A stretch of DNA of 64,000 nucleotides, from the NCBI RefSeq assembly GCF_014650915.1, contig NZ_BMVW01000004.1, positions 354,046 to 418,045 of the forward strand. Reading direction: 5' to 3'. Of the stretch, positions 61,343 to 64,000 are shown one piece after another. The translations under genes and the position numbers were made by a program. Position 1 is the first letter of the stretch. Each line of letters starts with the position of its first letter. The DNA is from Streptomyces poonensis (GTDB lineage: Bacteria > Actinomycetota > Actinomycetes > Streptomycetales > Streptomycetaceae). Under the pieces are notes generated by a model. The model saw only the letters and a list, made by a program, of their open reading frames with translations. It searched no databases and was not told where the DNA came from.

Positions 61343-61598
61343 GGACGGTGCCCGGACCGTACGGGTCCGCGGGTGCCGTGAACGGGTCGGCCTCGTGCGG
61401 AGGTGTCGCGAGCCGGGCCCACTCCGGGTCGTGGCAGCCGGGAAGCGTGCGCCCGCGTTCCGCCCAATTGCGCATCATGGCCCGGTAGATGGGCGGATCC
61501 TGGGGTGACGTCCCGGGCCGCCGTGGCACCGTTCCCGCGGACGACGCCGGGACGGTGATGTGAAGACGGCGCCCGGCCACTGCAGAGGTGAGGGTCAT
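61305..61598 (-). CDS. Small conserved Streptomyces protein (DPPIYR / GRTLPG type)
   Basis: 97 residues. Central sequence DPPIYRAMMRNWAERGRTLPGCHDPEWARL matches a small protein family I recall from many Streptomyces genomes; the rest is Pro/Thr-rich. Codon use is consistent with coding. The end overlaps the acyl-CoA dehydrogenase gene. Function unknown; the ribosome binding site is weak. Confidence 0.6.
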   Translation of the reverse strand: MTLTSAVAGRRLHITVPASSAGTVPRRPGTSPQDPPIYRAMMRNWAERGRTLPGCHDPEWARLATPPHEADPFTAPADPYGPGTVLSASRDPRGDGR

Positions 61599-61782
61599 AC
61601 CGGGACAACGTGCACACCGCCGACACGGTCACCCGCCCCGGGATTCGAGCCTGTGTGTCAGGGCGGACCCGTACGGGGCCTGTAGGGGGCTCGTACCGCG
61701 GTACCTGAGCAACCGGCCGGGCGGCACGCGGGGTTGACGGCTCGTCACCGCGGATGTCACGGCGACCGCAGATCCCGCACCG

Positions 61783-61856
61783 GACGCCGGACATCGGATA
61801 CCAGGTACGGGACGCCGGACACCGGAACACCGGAACATCGGAACACCGGACATACC
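61783..61856. repeat. GGACACCGGAACACCGG-type short repeat tract
   Basis: A tract of short degenerate units based on GGAACACCGGAACATCGG. The gap 61599-61954 holds no supportable gene; the tract accounts for most of its structure. Confidence 0.6.
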
Positions 61857-61954
61857 GAACCTGCACCACGGCAGACATGGGCCATGGTGCAGGGCAGTTA
61901 CCGGGAAGCCGGCGGGGTGAACGGGACGTGCGCCCAGCGCGACGGGCGCAGCCG

Positions 61955-62380
61955 CTACGCGGCCTGCCGGTGGATCACCGGCATCCGCATGGGGCGGGAA
62001 CCGGGGCCGCCGATGTGCGAGAAGGGCTGCATCCGCCAGTCGAGCCCCTGAGGGAGCGTCAGCAGGAGGGCGGAATCCTGCTCGTGGGGTTCCGTGGACG
62101 CGTCCGCGGGCCGGGCGTCGGCCGCCGCGCGGCCCGTACCGGCGCAGACCGTGAGCCCGAACGGATTCCACGGCGAGGCGCACAGCGCGTGCTCGGGCAG
62201 GACCTCCTCGTCCGCCAGGAGCGCGATGGGCTGTGCGCAGTCCGGGCAGATCACCCGGTACATCTCGAAGGTGTCGTACGCGTCGAACTCGTCGTCGGGT
62301 TCGACACCCTCCGGCTCGGGCTCGACGACCAACTGCGGGCGCTTGGGTGCGGTACGACCAGGGCGCTTGGGATTCTGCAT
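61955..62380 (-). CDS. Conserved hypothetical protein with a CPDC motif
   Basis: 141 residues from ATG (MQNPKRPGRTAPKRPQLVVEPEPEG). An acidic N-terminal half precedes MYRVICPDCAQPIALLADEEVLPEHALCAS, where three Cys residues and a His might bind zinc. It ends PFSHIGGPGSRPMRMPVIHR. Looks like a Streptomyces-specific conserved protein; function not known to me. Confidence 0.72.
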   Translation of the reverse strand: MQNPKRPGRTAPKRPQLVVEPEPEGVEPDDEFDAYDTFEMYRVICPDCAQPIALLADEEVLPEHALCASPWNPFGLTVCAGTGRAAADARPADASTEPHEQDSALLLTLPQGLDWRMQPFSHIGGPGSRPMRMPVIHRQAA

Positions 62381-62659
62381 GGGTTACTCCCCCTCGGGCT
62401 GGGCCGTGAAGGCGCTGCGGCCTCGACCACACCAACCACTTCCCGTCCGATTCCCGCGGTAATCACGGGGACATCACGAAGCCTGTTCCGGAACTGTGGC
62501 GTTCGTCACACTCCGATGGTGGGCGGTCGCTGAGGAGCGTTTCTCACCCGGACGGCACACGGACAGCGCACGGGCAACTCCCGAAGACATCACGAACCGG
62601 CTATGACCTGCGTCGCTCGGGTATCCGAGGAGATCAGCCGCCCTGTAGGTTCTTGCTCC

Positions 62660-63100
62660 ATGGAGGAGCTGGACCGACAGATCGTGCAGCTGCTCGTCGA
62701 GGACGGGCGGATGAGCTACACGGATTTGGGCAAGGCGACGGGCCTGTCCACGTCAGCCGTGCACCAGCGGGTGCGCCGGCTGGAACAGCGCGGCGTCATC
62801 CGCGGCTATGCCGCGGTCGTCGACCCGGAGGCCGTCGGGCTGCCGCTGACCGCCTTCATCTCGGTGAAACCCTTCGACCCCAGCGCTCCCGACGACATCG
62901 CCGAGCGGCTCGCCGGCGTCCCGGAGATCGAGGCGTGCCACAGCGTCGCGGGCGACGAGAACTACATCCTCAAGGTCCGTGTCGCCACCCCGCACGAGCT
63001 GGAGGAACTGCTGGCCCGGCTGCGGACGCTGGCGGGCGTGTCGACGCGTACGACGGTGGTGCTGTCGACGCCGTACGAGGCCAGGCCGCCGCGTATCTAG
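62660..63100 (+). CDS. Lrp/AsnC-family transcriptional regulator
   Basis: 146 residues from ATG (MEELDRQIVQLLVEDGRMSYTDLGKATGLSTSAVHQRVRRLEQRGVI), HTH then RAM domain (about 65-140). TAGGTT at 62646-62651 ends 8 nt before the ATG, so the message may be leaderless; no ribosome binding site is seen. Probably senses an amino acid. The target could be the downstream amidohydrolase gene or a distant operon. Confidence 0.88.
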   Translation: MEELDRQIVQLLVEDGRMSYTDLGKATGLSTSAVHQRVRRLEQRGVIRGYAAVVDPEAVGLPLTAFISVKPFDPSAPDDIAERLAGVPEIEACHSVAGDENYILKVRVATPHELEELLARLRTLAGVSTRTTVVLSTPYEARPPRI

Positions 63101-63268
63101 CCGTGCGCCGGGGACCCGCGCCGGCGACCACGGAACCGGTGGGCGGCCCTGCGGGGACCGGTGGCCGGCCCCACGGTTCTGGGAGCGGCCGTCGCGCGCG
63201 GGGCGGGCCGGTGCGGTTCCGGCCGACCCGCGCGCGGGACGCCGACCGCGAGGCGCGAGACTGGTGCC

Positions 63269-64000
63269 ATGAGTGAGAGCACCACCTCGTCACAGACCGT
63301 GCTGCTGCGCGGTGGAGAAGTCCACAGCCCCGCCGACCCCTTCGCCACCGCGATGGTGGTGGAGCGCGGGCAGATCGCCTGGGTCGGTTCCGAGGGCGCG
63401 GCCGACGCCTTCGCGGACGGCGCCGACGAGGTGATCGACCTGGACGGCGCCCTGGTCACCCCCGCGTTCACCGACGCGCATGTGCACACCACGGCCACGG
63501 GTCTGGCGCTGACCGGCCTCGACCTGTCCGACGCGCCCTCCCTGGAGGCCGCCCTCGCGCGCGTGCGCGAGTTCGCCGCGGCCCGCCCGGCGGACCGGGT
63601 GCTCCTCGGCCACGGCTGGGACGCCTCCCGCTGGCCGGGCGGCCGTCCGCCCACGCGCGCGGAGCTCGACGAGGCCACCGGAGGCCGTCCGCTCTATCTG
63701 AGCCGGATCGACGTCCACTCGGCGGTCGTCACCAGCGCGCTGCTCGACCTGGTCCCCGGTGGCACCGGCCTTCCGGACGGTCCGCTGACCGGCGACGCCC
63801 ACCACGCCGTACGCGCCACCGCGCTGGGCGCCGTCACCCCCGCCCAGCGCGCGGAGGCACAGCGCGCCGCGCTCGCCCGCGCCGCCTCCCTCGGCATCGG
63901 GACCGTCCACGAGTGCGGCGGCCCGGAGATCTCCTCGGAGGACGACTTCACCGCCCTGCTGCGGCTCGCGGCCGAGGAGCCGGGTCCCCGCGTCGTGGGC
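63269..64000 (+). CDS. Amidohydrolase (YtcJ-like), truncated by the window end
   Basis: 244 residues visible; the gene continues beyond base 64000. The N-terminal beta domain (MSESTTSSQTVLLRGGEVHSPADPFATAMVVERGQIAWVGS) is followed by VTPAFTDAHVHTTATGLALTGLDLS, the metal HxH of the amidohydrolase 3 family, and HGWDASRWPGGRPPTRAELDEATGGRPLYLSRIDVHSAV. It hydrolyses amide or similar bonds; substrate unknown. Starts 168 nt after the Lrp gene. Confidence 0.85.
   Translation, partial: MSESTTSSQTVLLRGGEVHSPADPFATAMVVERGQIAWVGSEGAADAFADGADEVIDLDGALVTPAFTDAHVHTTATGLALTGLDLSDAPSLEAALARVREFAAARPADRVLLGHGWDASRWPGGRPPTRAELDEATGGRPLYLSRIDVHSAVVTSALLDLVPGGTGLPDGPLTGDAHHAVRATALGAVTPAQRAEAQRAALARAASLGIGTVHECGGPEISSEDDFTALLRLAAEEPGPRVVG

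Overview
The window looks like core chromosome of a Streptomyces. G+C is very high and GTG starts are frequent. It carries BldD, the actinobacterial integration host factor, an actinobacterial pyr operon and a DasR-type chitinase promoter. From memory, the gene order resembles the region running from bldD to a GH18 chitinase in S. coelicolor. I see no rRNA, tRNA, CRISPR array, insertion sequence, prophage or attachment site.

Layout. (1) 0-3 kb: an M24-family peptidase-like gene, efp and nusB, then bldD on the minus strand with an upstream BldD box. (2) 3.2-13.3 kb: the pyrimidine operon pyrR-pyrB-pyrC-membrane protein-carA-carB-(hairpin)-pyrD-pyrF, covering the whole path to UMP, with a PyrR-type RNA element overlapping the pyrR ribosome binding site. 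(3) 13.6-23.9 kb: housekeeping genes mihF (sIHF), gmk, rpoZ, coaBC, metK, priA, fmt and rsmB, interrupted by a minus-strand HTH gene with a repetitive tail. (4) 24-29.5 kb: a MocR regulator facing a DinB/maleylpyruvate-isomerase-fold gene, a 31-bp tandem repeat, rpe, a SorC regulator and a barstar homologue. (5) 29.6-37.5 kb: guaB1, an amino-acid permease with an Lrp regulator, an MFS protein, and davA-davB for the 5-aminovalerate route of lysine catabolism. (6) 37.5-44.1 kb: an F420-type oxidoreductase, a DUF5995 protein, a uracil permease, a hotdog thioesterase, and a divergent MFS/ROK pair. (7) 44.4-49.6 kb: an FMN riboswitch and the riboflavin operon ribE-ribM-ribAB-ribH, followed by hisE, hisG and a PH-domain protein. 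(8) 50-57.2 kb: two CNNM/CBS membrane proteins, a TPR-AAA ATPase, a P-loop kinase and a Tat-exported C39-like peptidase. (9) 57.4-64 kb: a 48-residue membrane protein, a TetR regulator, a GH18 chitinase, an acyl-CoA dehydrogenase, small conserved proteins, an Lrp regulator and a truncated amidohydrolase.

The biochemistry is mostly well-known core metabolism, and I did not find a convincing undescribed multi-gene system. The most interesting signals are regulatory: a BldD box next to a near-match at bldD; a PyrR element apparently acting on translation; three copies of one palindrome between the uracil permease and thioesterase genes; MocR-type direct repeats; and a copy of the chitinase promoter core beside a ROK regulator with no chitinase gene nearby. 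Two core proteins have altered catalytic motifs: the M24 protein next to efp, and PriA.
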